From the IMG/VR virus record IMGVR_UViG_3300015206_000008, positions 1 to 30,654 of that record: DNA of 30,654 bases; one strand, 5' to 3'. A model generated the notes under the pieces. The model was not told the origin of the DNA. It did no database searches and saw nothing but the letters and a program-made list of their open reading frames with translations. This DNA comes from a virus. This document shows, in pieces, positions 12,580 to 19,309 of the stretch. Numbering within the stretch: position 1 is the stretch's first letter; each line of letters starts with the position of its first letter. Made by a program: the position numbers and the translations under genes.

Positions 12580-12786
12580 ATGCAAACCGCTACGTCAAAC
12601 CTCGCGATGGAGCTGCGTCACAACGACGAGGCCTTAGGCCACGTGTATGCCGGCGCGGTCGATATCCACGACGAGGAGGAAGTGCAGCACTCCCATGCGC
12701 GCTTCTGGCACGGCCTTCGAGGCCTGCGCTCACGCATCCAGTCTCGACGGCTGCCGCCTATGCACATCGTTTTCGCAAAGGGTTAG
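12580..12786 (+). CDS. Isolated plus-strand small protein inside the late region
   Basis: A 68-residue frame (MQTATSNLAMELRHNDEALG then HVYAGAVDIHDEEEVQHSHA) with good GC-rich third positions from about residue 10. It ends in a basic Arg-rich tail (RGLRSRIQSRRLPP). It is transcribed against the late operon, and its TAG overlaps the stop of the large terminase gene in convergent orientation. No Shine-Dalgarno site is seen; a second ATG at 12607 is an alternative start. No family recognised; a regulatory or DNA-binding role is only a guess from its charge and position. Confidence 0.5.
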   Translation: MQTATSNLAMELRHNDEALGHVYAGAVDIHDEEEVQHSHARFWHGLRGLRSRIQSRRLPPMHIVFAKG

Positions 12787-14459
12787 GCGTAGCGCTTCGC
12801 CGGGCGCTTCTTCCACGCCCAAGGTGCTATTTCGTCCCGCTCGTCATCAGGCAATTGAAGGTCGTGGTACCGTCTCGCGTACATCCAGGCGATGACGCAG
12901 GTAGAGACATAGTCGTCGTGATCACCATTCGGGAACTTGGCGCATTCCTCCATCACGGAATATGAGAACGGCCGGGGTGGGTACCATACGGTCCCTTTTT
13001 CCAGCATCAGCGAGGCTGAGTTGGCGCGCGCCACCAAGTCGCCCTCTCTGCCGCTCTTGCCGCTGGATCCTGATAGCAGCACCGCCTTGACGGGGAGGCG
13101 CTTGCGCCTCAGCTCCTGGACGAGCGAGTGCCCGGAGACCTTCTTCTCAACCAGAATCGTGTCCGGCGCGAATTCCTTATTTAAATCGATCGCCTTTTGC
13201 CGCAAGTCCGGGTACGCCCATCGCTCCTGCACCGCATCGAGCAGCATCATGCTGGTGCGCGTCTGCCCGGTCACCGGCTTGCCGCTGTTCTTGTCTAAGA
13301 ACATCTCGGTGTGCTGAAAAATGCCCCAGGTCGTGCACGCGGAGAAGTCGTTATCCTCCATCTCGTCTTCCTCGAGCGCGGTGTCCCAGACCTGGATGAG
13401 TTGATCGAAGCGCGGCATCGGCCGCTCCTCGCCCGCGTTCGCGCGCCATTCCGGCTGCACCCACGGTCGCCACCAGTGACGCTTCAAGATCAATCCGCCT
13501 TGGCCGGTCGGGCGCTGGTTGTACTGCGCCTGCCAGGCGGCCTCGGACACCAGGCGCTTCTCGGCATTGACGGTCTTGGCACTCATGCGTTTCGGGTCCA
13601 GGATCTCGTTCTCGAGCGTGCGCGGATCCTTGAAGATCGGCGTGGCGCCCTTCTCCACCCCATCGCCCTTGTTGAAGAACGTGATGCAGCGGCGGGTGGG
13701 ATCGAATTCCATGGGCAGGATCAAATGGACCCAGCGGCTGCCCTCGCCCTCGAGCACGTGCCCGAAGATGTCCACGTCGTGGGTGCGCTGGCCCACGTAG
13801 ACCTTCTTGGCGGTGTCGGGGTTATTGACGCGCGAGCGCCAGGCGTTGTCGTGCCAGGCGAGCGCGTTGTGGCGCACCGTGTCGCTTTCGATCTTCTTCG
13901 CGTCGTGCGGGTCATCCAAGATCTGCACCGAGCCGCCGACGCCGACGATGCGGCCCTGCAAGCTACCGATCATCCGATAGCCGCCCTTGCGGTTGCGGTA
14001 CATGCCCGCGGTGTTCTCGTCGTCGTAGAGAATGATCTCGCCCGGGTACTGGGTCTGGTACCACTGCGATTCGATCAGGCGGCGCGACAGAATCGCCGCA
14101 TCTTTGGCAAGGCCATCATCGACGCCCGCGGTCAAGAACTGCTCGCCGGGCTCGTGCAGCCAATGCCACGCCGGCCAGTCCACCGTACAGACCATCGTTT
14201 TGGTGGAGCGGGGCGGCGTGGAGATCATCAGGAAACGGATATCGCCCAAGGTCACGTAGGCCAAGTGATCGCACATCGCGTCGATGTGCCAATTCCACGT
14301 GGGGGTCGAGGGCTGCAGGGTCGGCCAGCCGCGTTTCACAAACAGGCGCAAGGAGCGCCGCGCCTGTTCGGCGGCGACCTCGGTTAGGTACGATCGGACG
14401 TGAGTGGGGGTGAGTTCCGCACGCGGCGGCAGCACATCGCCGGACAGCAGTTCATACAT
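12783..14459 (-). CDS. terL: Terminase large subunit
   Basis: A 558-residue DNA-packaging motor. The ATPase part has a Walker-A-like STPPRSTKT (residues about 80-88) and Walker B VQILDDPHD (about 178-185). The nuclease part has VWDTALEEDE (Asp359), ILVEKKVSG (Glu438) and GDHDDYVS (Asp515/516), the three acidic positions of the RNase-H-like terminase nuclease. It cuts concatemeric DNA and pumps it into the prohead with the small subunit. I prefer the ATG at 14459, which has a GAGG element 8 bp upstream; the longer frame to 14564 would overlap the HTH gene by 73 bp. Family length is normal. Confidence 0.93.
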   Translation of the reverse strand: MYELLSGDVLPPRAELTPTHVRSYLTEVAAEQARRSLRLFVKRGWPTLQPSTPTWNWHIDAMCDHLAYVTLGDIRFLMISTPPRSTKTMVCTVDWPAWHWLHEPGEQFLTAGVDDGLAKDAAILSRRLIESQWYQTQYPGEIILYDDENTAGMYRNRKGGYRMIGSLQGRIVGVGGSVQILDDPHDAKKIESDTVRHNALAWHDNAWRSRVNNPDTAKKVYVGQRTHDVDIFGHVLEGEGSRWVHLILPMEFDPTRRCITFFNKGDGVEKGATPIFKDPRTLENEILDPKRMSAKTVNAEKRLVSEAAWQAQYNQRPTGQGGLILKRHWWRPWVQPEWRANAGEERPMPRFDQLIQVWDTALEEDEMEDNDFSACTTWGIFQHTEMFLDKNSGKPVTGQTRTSMMLLDAVQERWAYPDLRQKAIDLNKEFAPDTILVEKKVSGHSLVQELRRKRLPVKAVLLSGSSGKSGREGDLVARANSASLMLEKGTVWYPPRPFSYSVMEECAKFPNGDHDDYVSTCVIAWMYARRYHDLQLPDDERDEIAPWAWKKRPAKRYA

Positions 14460-14491
14460 CTCAGGCCTCGGCCTGGCTTCGTTTTGGGGTC

Positions 14492-14746
14492 TTAGCGGCG
14501 GTTCACGGGATCCACTTCGATCCGGATATGCACCTTCGCGGTATCGGCCAGGCGGAACAGCCATTGAACGGAAAAGTACTCGTACCGCCCGCGGCGGATA
14601 CGGGAGAGGCGGTTGTGATCGACGTTGGCAAACTCGGCGGCCTGCGCAAGCGATGGAAAGCGGCGTTTCAAATCGGTGTCGATCGCGCGCATCAGCGCGA
14701 GCTTTAACTGGGTCTCACCGTCGAGCGGCTCTGCGAGGGCGGCCAT
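14492..14746 (-). CDS. XRE/HTH_37-like small DNA-binding protein
   Basis: An 84-residue protein. Residues about 25-72 (RFPSLAQAAEFANVDHNRLS, then RIRRGRYEYFSVQWLFRLAD) form a helix-turn-helix followed by the 'RxRxGkxxxFSxxxLxxLAxxAxxxvxI' pattern of the HigA/XRE HTH_37 type, best known as antitoxins. It ends VHIRIEVDPVNRR. It sits between small and large terminase genes, so it may be a packaging co-factor or a late-gene regulator rather than an antitoxin; no toxin gene is adjacent. Its ATG overlaps the previous stop by one base (TGATG). Confidence 0.75.
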   Translation of the reverse strand: MAALAEPLDGETQLKLALMRAIDTDLKRRFPSLAQAAEFANVDHNRLSRIRRGRYEYFSVQWLFRLADTAKVHIRIEVDPVNRR

Positions 14747-15102
14747 CAGCCGGCTTTGTCGGCTTCGTCTTCGATCGCTTGCGTGCGCTGTCGCCCGACT
14801 TTCCCGGATCCGGGGGACGACGGTGCAGCCGGCGCGGATGGCGCCGGTGGCGCTTTCGGCGGTGCGGGCGATCCTTTGATGCTGAAGGGGTCGGTGCGAC
14901 CTCGAGCTACCTGGGGGCGAGCGCCTTGTGTCTCGTTGCCGTCCTGGTCGCGCGATTGCATGATCGGCTCGGGATCATAGGGCACCTGGCGCAGCGGTTC
15001 TTTCTTGGCCGCCGCTGGCGCAGCTGGCGCTTGTCGGTTGGCGACCCCTTCCATGCCAGGCCGGGCCGCGGACTGGTTGATGTCCTCATCGTAGTCTGAC
15101 AT
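14746..15102 (-). CDS. Pro/Ala-rich low-complexity protein
   Basis: A 118-residue, largely disordered protein (start MSDYDEDINQSAARPGMEGV) with an AAPAAAKKEP stretch and a Pro/Ala/Ser-rich centre (SPAPPKAPPAPSAPAAPSSP). AAGGAG lies 7 bp before the ATG, and a promoter-like element stands just upstream (15130-15157). It lies between the small terminase and the HTH gene. No family recognised. Low complexity makes homology calls unsafe. Confidence 0.65.
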   Translation of the reverse strand: MSDYDEDINQSAARPGMEGVANRQAPAAPAAAKKEPLRQVPYDPEPIMQSRDQDGNETQGARPQVARGRTDPFSIKGSPAPPKAPPAPSAPAAPSSPGSGKVGRQRTQAIEDEADKAG

Positions 15103-15129
15103 GGGGCCGCTCCTTGAAGTTGGGGCCTC

Positions 15130-15157
15130 AATATGTCACATGCTGGCTATGGGTCAA
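15130..15157 (-). promoter_or_regulatory. Leftward sigma70-like promoter before the terminase-region genes
   Basis: TTGACC (15152-15157 read on the minus strand) and CATATT (15130-15135) are separated by 16 bp. The expected start near 15123 is followed by AAGGAG and the ATG at 15102. The -35 overlaps the last codons of the small terminase gene. It could give extra or timed expression of the Pro/Ala-rich protein, HTH protein and large terminase. Prediction only. Confidence 0.5.
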
Positions 15158-15942
15158 GCAGGCGTCTTCTGCGTCACGACCGCAACGACGCCCTCATCCT
15201 TTGCCGCTGCCGCTACATCCTCCGGCGTGTAGCCGAGCATTTGCGCGAACTCAAGATCGACCAAGGGCAGCATCTGGCGCGTGAGCGCATTCAATTTCGC
15301 GGTCGGCACGTTGGTGAAATCGAGCGTGTGGTGCTGGTGCTTGTGCTGGTGGCGCTCGATGATCAACTTCTCCGCGAACATGCCGAACTGCCGGCCTAAG
15401 CTGGAAAGATACGTGTGCTGCTCGCGAATCGTGGGCAGGCGGTAGCGGATCTGATCGCCGGTGTCGCTCGTGATCTCGACCACAGCGCGCTGCTCGGGCG
15501 TGAGGTCCGAGTAGGGCTTCAAGCGCTCGGCATACACGGGTGAACCGTGCCACGTGCGCACCTCCTCGACCTCCTTGCCATCCTTGTCCTTGAGGGTTTT
15601 GGTCAAGGGCTGCGCGCTGCGTTCGTAGAACGTGGTCGGATCGAAGAACACCTTTTTGACCATGCCCTGCAGCACCTGGTCTTGATCGATGAGCAGCCGC
15701 TCGGCCACGAGCTTCGCCTTGGCCTCCCTGATGGGGCGCAGGTAGTCGGCAAACTTCTCGAGCTTATCCAAGGCCGCGGTGCCGCTATTCGCGTTCCACT
15801 TAAATCCCGCCTCCTTGTAGGCGCGGTCCTTGTCGAAGTGGATCAGCCAGCGCTCGCAGAAGGCCTTATCCCGCTCGCTCTGCGGCCCGAGTTGCTTCGG
15901 CCGCTTACGCGCGCCCTTGCCGGTGGCATGGCGTCTGGCCAC
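15154..15942 (-). CDS. terS: Terminase small subunit
   Basis: A 262-residue protein. Residues 23-60 (SERDKAFCERWLIHFDKDRA, then YKEAGFKWNANSGTAALDKL) form the 'FveeYl.d.n...A..eAGy' helix-turn-helix of small terminases. This is followed by a central helix (REAKAKLVAERLLIDQDQVL) and the typical FFDPTTFY. It recognises the packaging site and loads the large subunit. A His-rich segment (ERHQHKHQHH, about residue 200) is unusual. The GTG at 15942 is chosen because it overlaps the upstream stop (TAGTG); the longer frame to 16134 would reread the upstream gene. Confidence 0.8.
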   Translation of the reverse strand: MARRHATGKGARKRPKQLGPQSERDKAFCERWLIHFDKDRAYKEAGFKWNANSGTAALDKLEKFADYLRPIREAKAKLVAERLLIDQDQVLQGMVKKVFFDPTTFYERSAQPLTKTLKDKDGKEVEEVRTWHGSPVYAERLKPYSDLTPEQRAVVEITSDTGDQIRYRLPTIREQHTYLSSLGRQFGMFAEKLIIERHQHKHQHHTLDFTNVPTAKLNALTRQMLPLVDLEFAQMLGYTPEDVAAAAKDEGVVAVVTQKTPA

Positions 15943-16196
15943 TAATAACGCCCGGCCATCGCATCTCGCTCGAGGCGCTCGCGAAAGGCCTTGCTGTAGA
16001 CACGAACCGTCGTCTGCAGCACGCCAAAGGGCTGGGTCGTGTAGCTGCCGTAATCGATAAGCTCGAGGCCGACCTTGGCGAGCGCTGCCCGCAGGCTCTC
16101 CTCCCGGCTCGGCTTGATGGAGCAGTACCGCCATTCATCGCGGCCAATTTCGAACTCGAGCTCCTCGAGGAAGAGCGTGTCCATCACCAGGCGCAT
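15942..16196 (-). CDS. Hypothetical protein before small terminase
   Basis: An 84-residue alpha/beta protein (MRLVMDTLFLEELEFEIGRD, then WRYCSIKPSREESLRAALAK). No motif is recognised. Its ATG overlaps the stop of the small membrane protein gene by one base (TGATG) and its TAG overlaps the terminase GTG, so it is co-translated with packaging genes. Confidence 0.6.
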   Translation of the reverse strand: MRLVMDTLFLEELEFEIGRDEWRYCSIKPSREESLRAALAKVGLELIDYGSYTTQPFGVLQTTVRVYSKAFRERLERDAMAGRY

Positions 16197-16354
16197 CAGT
16201 GGGTATCCCAGCGCCCGGCCCGAGGATTATGCAGCGCGACCGTCAGCTCAATGTAAATGAAGATCAGCGATAAGGAGAGCGCCACGGACCAGTGCGCGTG
16301 TAACCAGACCACGATCAGCAGTGCAATCGACAATAGCCAGCGCAGGTATTTCAT
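16196..16354 (-). CDS. 52-residue membrane protein
   Basis: A small frame opening MKYLRWLLSIALLIVVWLHA, with two close hydrophobic segments (about 5-19 and 23-41) and a short polar tail (HNPRAGRWDTH). Its ATG overlaps the VRR-NUC stop in an ATGA, and its stop overlaps the next gene by one base. These overlaps support a real gene. It is probably an inner-membrane hairpin; function unknown. Confidence 0.65.
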   Translation of the reverse strand: MKYLRWLLSIALLIVVWLHAHWSVALSLSLIFIYIELTVALHNPRAGRWDTH

Positions 16355-16968
16355 TTGACGTTCCCGCGCCGCATGTAGCCGCTGGCCATGGTGAGGTGCT
16401 CTTCGATGATCCTCGAGGCCTCGACCCAGCCCTTGGCGATCTCGCAGCGCCAGCCGAGCTCGACCATGCGAACTTTAAAGTTCTTCTGGTCCTCCGAGAT
16501 CTTGCCGAGCTTGGTGCGCTTCATCTCGACCCACAGGCCAGGACAGCTAAGCAGCGGCACGGGAACCAAGTAGTCGTAGACGCCCGGCTGCAATCCCATG
16601 GCCTTCAATTTTCCCATCGTGACCCCCCGGGTCGTGGGATTCGCCCCCAGGTATGCGCCGTTCGGCACGTGAATCAGGTAATCGGACACGGGATGGCCGT
16701 GCCAGCGCTTCGCCTGCGCCCATTGGAACAGGAAGACGCACTCGTCCTCCTCGAGCGGCACCGGCAGCTCCGGTATCTTAGGTCCCCGGCTCTTCTTCGG
16801 CAGCGGCGCGCCGTGCTCGTCGAGCTTCACGCCCCGGGCCCGCTCCATCGATTTGAGAGTGGGCGTCGGCAGGCCTCGGCCTGAGTTGCGCTTGAAGTCG
16901 GCCAGATTGTTGTCGCCCAGGCGCCTCTGCATGTCGGCCAGTTCCTCCTCGCTTATTCGGTATCCCAT
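16351..16968 (-). CDS. VRR-NUC domain endonuclease
   Basis: A 205-residue protein. The VRR-NUC (PD-(D/E)XK-like) domain lies in the C-terminal half: HVPNGAYLG (100-108), then KLKAMGLQPGVYDYLVPVP (120-138, catalytic Asp132), then LWVEMKRTKLGKISEDQ (145-161, ExK at 148-150 and Gln161). The N-terminal half is a basic, Pro-rich linker region. Phage VRR-NUC proteins are thought to process branched or replication-intermediate DNA. Its start follows the previous stop directly, and it ends in an ATGA overlap. Confidence 0.88.
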   Translation of the reverse strand: MGYRISEEELADMQRRLGDNNLADFKRNSGRGLPTPTLKSMERARGVKLDEHGAPLPKKSRGPKIPELPVPLEEDECVFLFQWAQAKRWHGHPVSDYLIHVPNGAYLGANPTTRGVTMGKLKAMGLQPGVYDYLVPVPLLSCPGLWVEMKRTKLGKISEDQKNFKVRMVELGWRCEIAKGWVEASRIIEEHLTMASGYMRRGNVK

Positions 16969-17235
16969 TTAAGAGTCCATCCTTTTTAAGTGTTTGGGTT
17001 CTTTGTGGCCGAATCGATCCTGCAGGATCTTGCGGGTGGTGATGGTCAGGTCCCGCCGGCAAAAGTCATCACAAACTTTCATCCACTCGGACTGCAGGTA
17101 GGTGTCGAGCTGGCTGGCGTACACGGCCTTGTAGGCAACGATGAGGCGGATGGCGAGCGGGTCGCCCAGCTTGGCCAGGCGGTTGATTTTGGCGGCATTA
17201 CAAAATTGCCACTCAATGGTCATCGCAAGCGTCAT
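16969..17235 (-). CDS. Hypothetical helical protein
   Basis: An 88-residue protein. The centre (AAKINRLAKLGDPLAIRLIV, then AYKAVYASQLDTYLQSEWMK) is helical, and the C-terminus is basic. No motif is recognised. The ATG at 17235 is used; an internal ATG at 17223 is possible. Its start faces the isolated plus-strand gene at 17290, so the 54-bp gap between them must hold divergent promoters or the leftward operon reads through. Confidence 0.6.
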   Translation of the reverse strand: MTLAMTIEWQFCNAAKINRLAKLGDPLAIRLIVAYKAVYASQLDTYLQSEWMKVCDDFCRRDLTITTRKILQDRFGHKEPKHLKRMDS

Positions 17236-17289
17236 TGACCGTCTCGCTTGATATTGCGGAAGGCGAGCATAGCCCCTACGCTTGCCCGC
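17236..17289. promoter_or_regulatory. Short divergent intergenic gap, promoter inferred
   Basis: This 54-bp gap separates a leftward and a rightward gene, so it should carry at least the promoter of the isolated plus-strand gene at 17290. TTGATA (17248-17253) is a possible -35, but no convincing -10 follows at normal spacing. The evidence is the gene arrangement more than the sequence. Confidence 0.3.
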
Positions 17290-17574
17290 ATGCTAGATCA
17301 GGACATCGAGCGCTTCCGCACCGGCCTGCACGCCACGCGGCACGGTCTGCGCTTACGCATGGCGATGCACGAGGGGAATATCGCCATCAAGCAGATCGAG
17401 CGCTTCAAGTTCTTAGGGGGCGCCGCGGCCGGCGAGGTCGAGTCCTGGCAGCGCGCCTACATCAAGGCCTGCAACAACGCATCCCTTGCGATCGACTCAC
17501 TCTTCGATGCGTACCAATGGCCCGCCGATGGGGCCCGCGATCGCAGCTTCGCCTACCGGCCGCCGCCTAAGTAA
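17290..17574 (+). CDS. Isolated plus-strand helical protein inside the late region
   Basis: A 94-residue protein (MLDQDIERFRTGLHATRHGL, then MAMHEGNIAIKQIERFKFLG), basic and helical, with a Pro-rich tail. It runs against the late operon and its stop overlaps that of the leftward gene at 17567 by 8 bp, head to head. No ribosome binding site is evident before the ATG at 17290, and the frame is open to 17248. Good codon use supports it. Function unknown. Confidence 0.65.
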   Translation: MLDQDIERFRTGLHATRHGLRLRMAMHEGNIAIKQIERFKFLGGAAAGEVESWQRAYIKACNNASLAIDSLFDAYQWPADGARDRSFAYRPPPK

Positions 17575-17815
17575 CTTTGCCCGCGGTGCCCCCAGTAGCC
17601 ACGCCGCCGGTGCTTGGGCCGATGTTGGCCGCGGCCTCGAGCTGCGCGATCTGCGCCGCTAAGACCGCCCGGTCGATCCCGTACTGATTCAAGACCGTGG
17701 CAACCGCGTCCATCGACACGGGCTTGCCGGCGGTTGCCTGAGTGAAGAGCGCGAGGATCTGCGGGGCAGCTCCCATGAGGCCCTGCAGCAGCGCGAGCAG
17801 CAGCGCGGGGCTCAC
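17567..17815 (-). CDS. Small hydrophobic-helix protein after the lipoprotein
   Basis: An 82-residue protein with an N-terminal hydrophobic segment (SPALLLALLQGLMGAAPQIL) and a Gly/Ala/Thr-rich C-terminus (GPSTGGVATGGTAGKVT). The GTG at 17815 overlaps the lipoprotein stop in a GTGA. Its place after lysis-type genes suggests a membrane role, but no family is recognised. Confidence 0.6.
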   Translation of the reverse strand: MSPALLLALLQGLMGAAPQILALFTQATAGKPVSMDAVATVLNQYGIDRAVLAAQIAQLEAAANIGPSTGGVATGGTAGKVT

Positions 17816-18249
17816 GTTTGCACCGGCGGGCTGAGCTTCGCCGCGCAGGCATCGAAGCTGTTCACCGTCAGCGGCTTTGTAGTCAGGCAGGCCGAGAGGA
17901 TCGCGATCGGTCCTAAGGCGGCCGCAAGGTTGCCGGTGGCGAGGGCCGTTTGACCTCCCTGCGCGGCGGCGTTCGCGGCATCGAGGGTTGCCTTCACCGA
18001 GTCGGTGATGGCCAGGATCTTCTTGGCCTGCGTGACGTTGATCAATCCGCCGGTGAGCGCGGCGCTCGTCGCTTTGATGACTAAGTCATCGGCCGAGACT
18101 GCGTTCGCGTAGATCAGGTCGAACGTCTGTAGTGCCGTGGGCGGCGGCGTCCCCGATGTGGTCGGATTGGTTGCCTGGCAGCCTTCAAGGCTTAGGAGGC
18201 TCAGAAAAGCTAACGTGAGGAGGGGCAGGAGGCGGTGGAAGGGGCGCAT
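17812..18249 (-). CDS. Phage lipoprotein, possible outer-membrane component of lysis
   Basis: A 145-residue protein with a clear lipoprotein signal peptide: a basic start (MRPFHR), a hydrophobic core (LLPLLTLAFLSLLS) and a lipobox LEGC, with Cys24 the predicted lipidated residue. The mature part is Ala/Thr-rich and helical. The ATG at 18249 is chosen because it begins the signal peptide and has GGAG 8 bp upstream. Its first 65 bp overlap the end of the upstream gene, an arrangement reminiscent of overlapping spanin genes. It is longer than typical Rz1-type o-spanins and not Pro-rich, so the spanin role is uncertain. Confidence 0.65.
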   Translation of the reverse strand: MRPFHRLLPLLTLAFLSLLSLEGCQATNPTTSGTPPPTALQTFDLIYANAVSADDLVIKATSAALTGGLINVTQAKKILAITDSVKATLDAANAAAQGGQTALATGNLAAALGPIAILSACLTTKPLTVNSFDACAAKLSPPVQT

Positions 18250-18634
18250 GTTGGGATACTCCGAATTTGCTCGTGGCAACAAAAGGATCGGGCAGCGTCG
18301 CGGCGCGCTCGGCGGCGATCGTCGCCGGGTGCACATCGGCATTACCTTGCGTCAAGGTCAGGGGCTGCAGCTTCGAGTGTGCCCGGAAGAAGCTGCCGAC
18401 GATGGGGCTGATGAACGCGACGATGCCCCCGAGGGTCTCGACCCAGGTCTGCAGCGCCGCATTGGTGACCGGGCCCGTCGAGCCCATCAGGGTCGCGATC
18501 GCATTGCCGATGCGCGGTGAGAGCGCGATCAGCGCGGAGAGCGCCGTGACAATGTGCGCGATCTGCACCGAGCTCGTGTACCAGGGAGCGGCGGCGCCCG
18601 GCAGGACCGGCGGTACGGGAGTCGGCGTGTTCAT
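18185..18634 (-). CDS. Membrane protein of the lysis cassette, holin candidate
   Basis: A 149-residue protein with two hydrophobic segments (IAHIVTALSALIALSPRIGN, about 25-47; and ETLGGIVAFISPIVGSFF, about 66-83), a polar Ala/Thr stretch and a Pro-rich cytoplasmic-type tail (PLPPPPAPPHVSF). The start overlaps the stop of the 57-residue membrane protein in an ATGA. Position and topology fit a holin or holin partner, but no family motif is seen. Confidence 0.6.
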   Translation of the reverse strand: MNTPTPVPPVLPGAAAPWYTSSVQIAHIVTALSALIALSPRIGNAIATLMGSTGPVTNAALQTWVETLGGIVAFISPIVGSFFRAHSKLQPLTLTQGNADVHPATIAAERAATLPDPFVATSKFGVSQHAPLPPPPAPPHVSFSEPPKP

Positions 18635-18804
18635 CCGTGCCCGCTACTGCCGTTGCGCAGCAAGAATGTGGCGATGAAGAAGGCGAGGCCGAGCCAGCCC
18701 AAATGCGGGGCGTGCCTGGGCGCTGGTGTCATCCACCAGGTGAGGAAGGATTGTAGGACGCAGAAGACCAGGGCGATGACGAGGCAGATGGTTATCCAGG
18801 GCAT
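18631..18804 (-). CDS. 57-residue two-TM protein, holin candidate
   Basis: A short frame opening MPWITICLVIALVFCVLQSF, with a second hydrophobic segment (HLGWLGLAFFIATFLLRNG). It has an excellent ribosome binding site, AAGGAG, 7 bp before the ATG at 18804, and an ATGA overlap with the next gene. Two close transmembrane helices, small size and a place just after the lysozyme gene (with an HNH gene between) are typical of class II holins. No sequence family is recognised. Confidence 0.7.
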   Translation of the reverse strand: MPWITICLVIALVFCVLQSFLTWWMTPAPRHAPHLGWLGLAFFIATFLLRNGSSGHG

Positions 18805-18821
18805 GGAAATCTCCTTCTAGG

Positions 18822-19304
18822 CTAGACGGAAAGCCCATTAGGGCGGCGCTTGTTGGCATTTTGCTGGGCTCGCGTTGCCCAAATGCAATTATCCGGCTCG
18901 TAGTTTCCGTTGTTATCGAGACGCTCGATGGTCAGGGACGGGTGAGGCTTTCTTCCCATGTCCCGCAAAAATGTGGAATAGTCGTTGTTCCACTCATCGC
19001 ACACTGTGATGCCGCGGCCGCCGTAGTCTTTGAATTGCGGAAATTGCGGGTTGTAGCAGCGAGTCCTTATGTTAGCCCAGCACCGATACTCGGCCGTCTT
19101 CCTTGATTCCCCATGGGTCGTGAAACTTTGGCTTACCATTTCGGCCCTTAAACAGCCGCAGCTTTGCGTCCTACCGCTACGCAGATGAAGTCCCATAACG
19201 GACGCCGTTCGCCCGCAGTCGCAGCGACAAATCCAACAGGGCTTATTCCCTTTGTTCTCGTCTTGGTGCAGGACGATCCACCGGCCGTATCGGCGCCCGC
19301 TCAT
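18822..19304 (-). CDS. HNH homing-type endonuclease with N-terminal zinc ribbon
   Basis: A 160-residue protein. The N-terminal part has CRCDCG (26-31) and LRSGRTQSCGC (41-51), forming a Cys-rich zinc module. The HNH part has YGGRGITVCDEW (94-105), a DMGRKP segment, and ERLDNNGNYEPDNCIWAT (127-144). The start lies 5 bp after the lysozyme stop. Base composition is visibly lower in GC than the flanking lysis genes, and the gene separates lysozyme from the holin candidates; both fit insertion as a mobile free-standing homing gene. It shares the YGGRGI...D.G.Y.PxNxxWAT core with the HNH gene at 1530-2024. Confidence 0.85.
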   Translation of the reverse strand: MSGRRYGRWIVLHQDENKGNKPCWICRCDCGRTASVMGLHLRSGRTQSCGCLRAEMVSQSFTTHGESRKTAEYRCWANIRTRCYNPQFPQFKDYGGRGITVCDEWNNDYSTFLRDMGRKPHPSLTIERLDNNGNYEPDNCIWATRAQQNANKRRPNGLSV

Positions 19305-19309
19305 GTCGA

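Noticed and set aside
13311-14387. 358-residue plus-strand frame opposite the large terminase
   Set aside because: It is an antisense shadow of the terminase; composition is rich in His, Arg and Ala, as expected for the reverse strand of GC-rich coding DNA.
12490-14564. Longer starts for the coiled-coil/Fn3 gene (GTG at 12490) and the large terminase (14564)
   Set aside because: The 12490 start adds only a few residues without a better ribosome site; the 14564 start rereads 73 bp of the HTH gene and its extra residues look like an out-of-frame Arg/Pro-rich shadow.
14492-14746. Toxin-antitoxin system based on the HigA-like HTH protein
   Set aside because: No toxin-like gene is adjacent; the neighbours are a low-complexity protein and the large terminase.
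18644-18859. 71-residue minus-strand frame over the holin candidate
   Set aside because: The alternative frame at 18631-18804 has an AAGGAG site, two transmembrane helices and an ATGA overlap, so it is the real gene.
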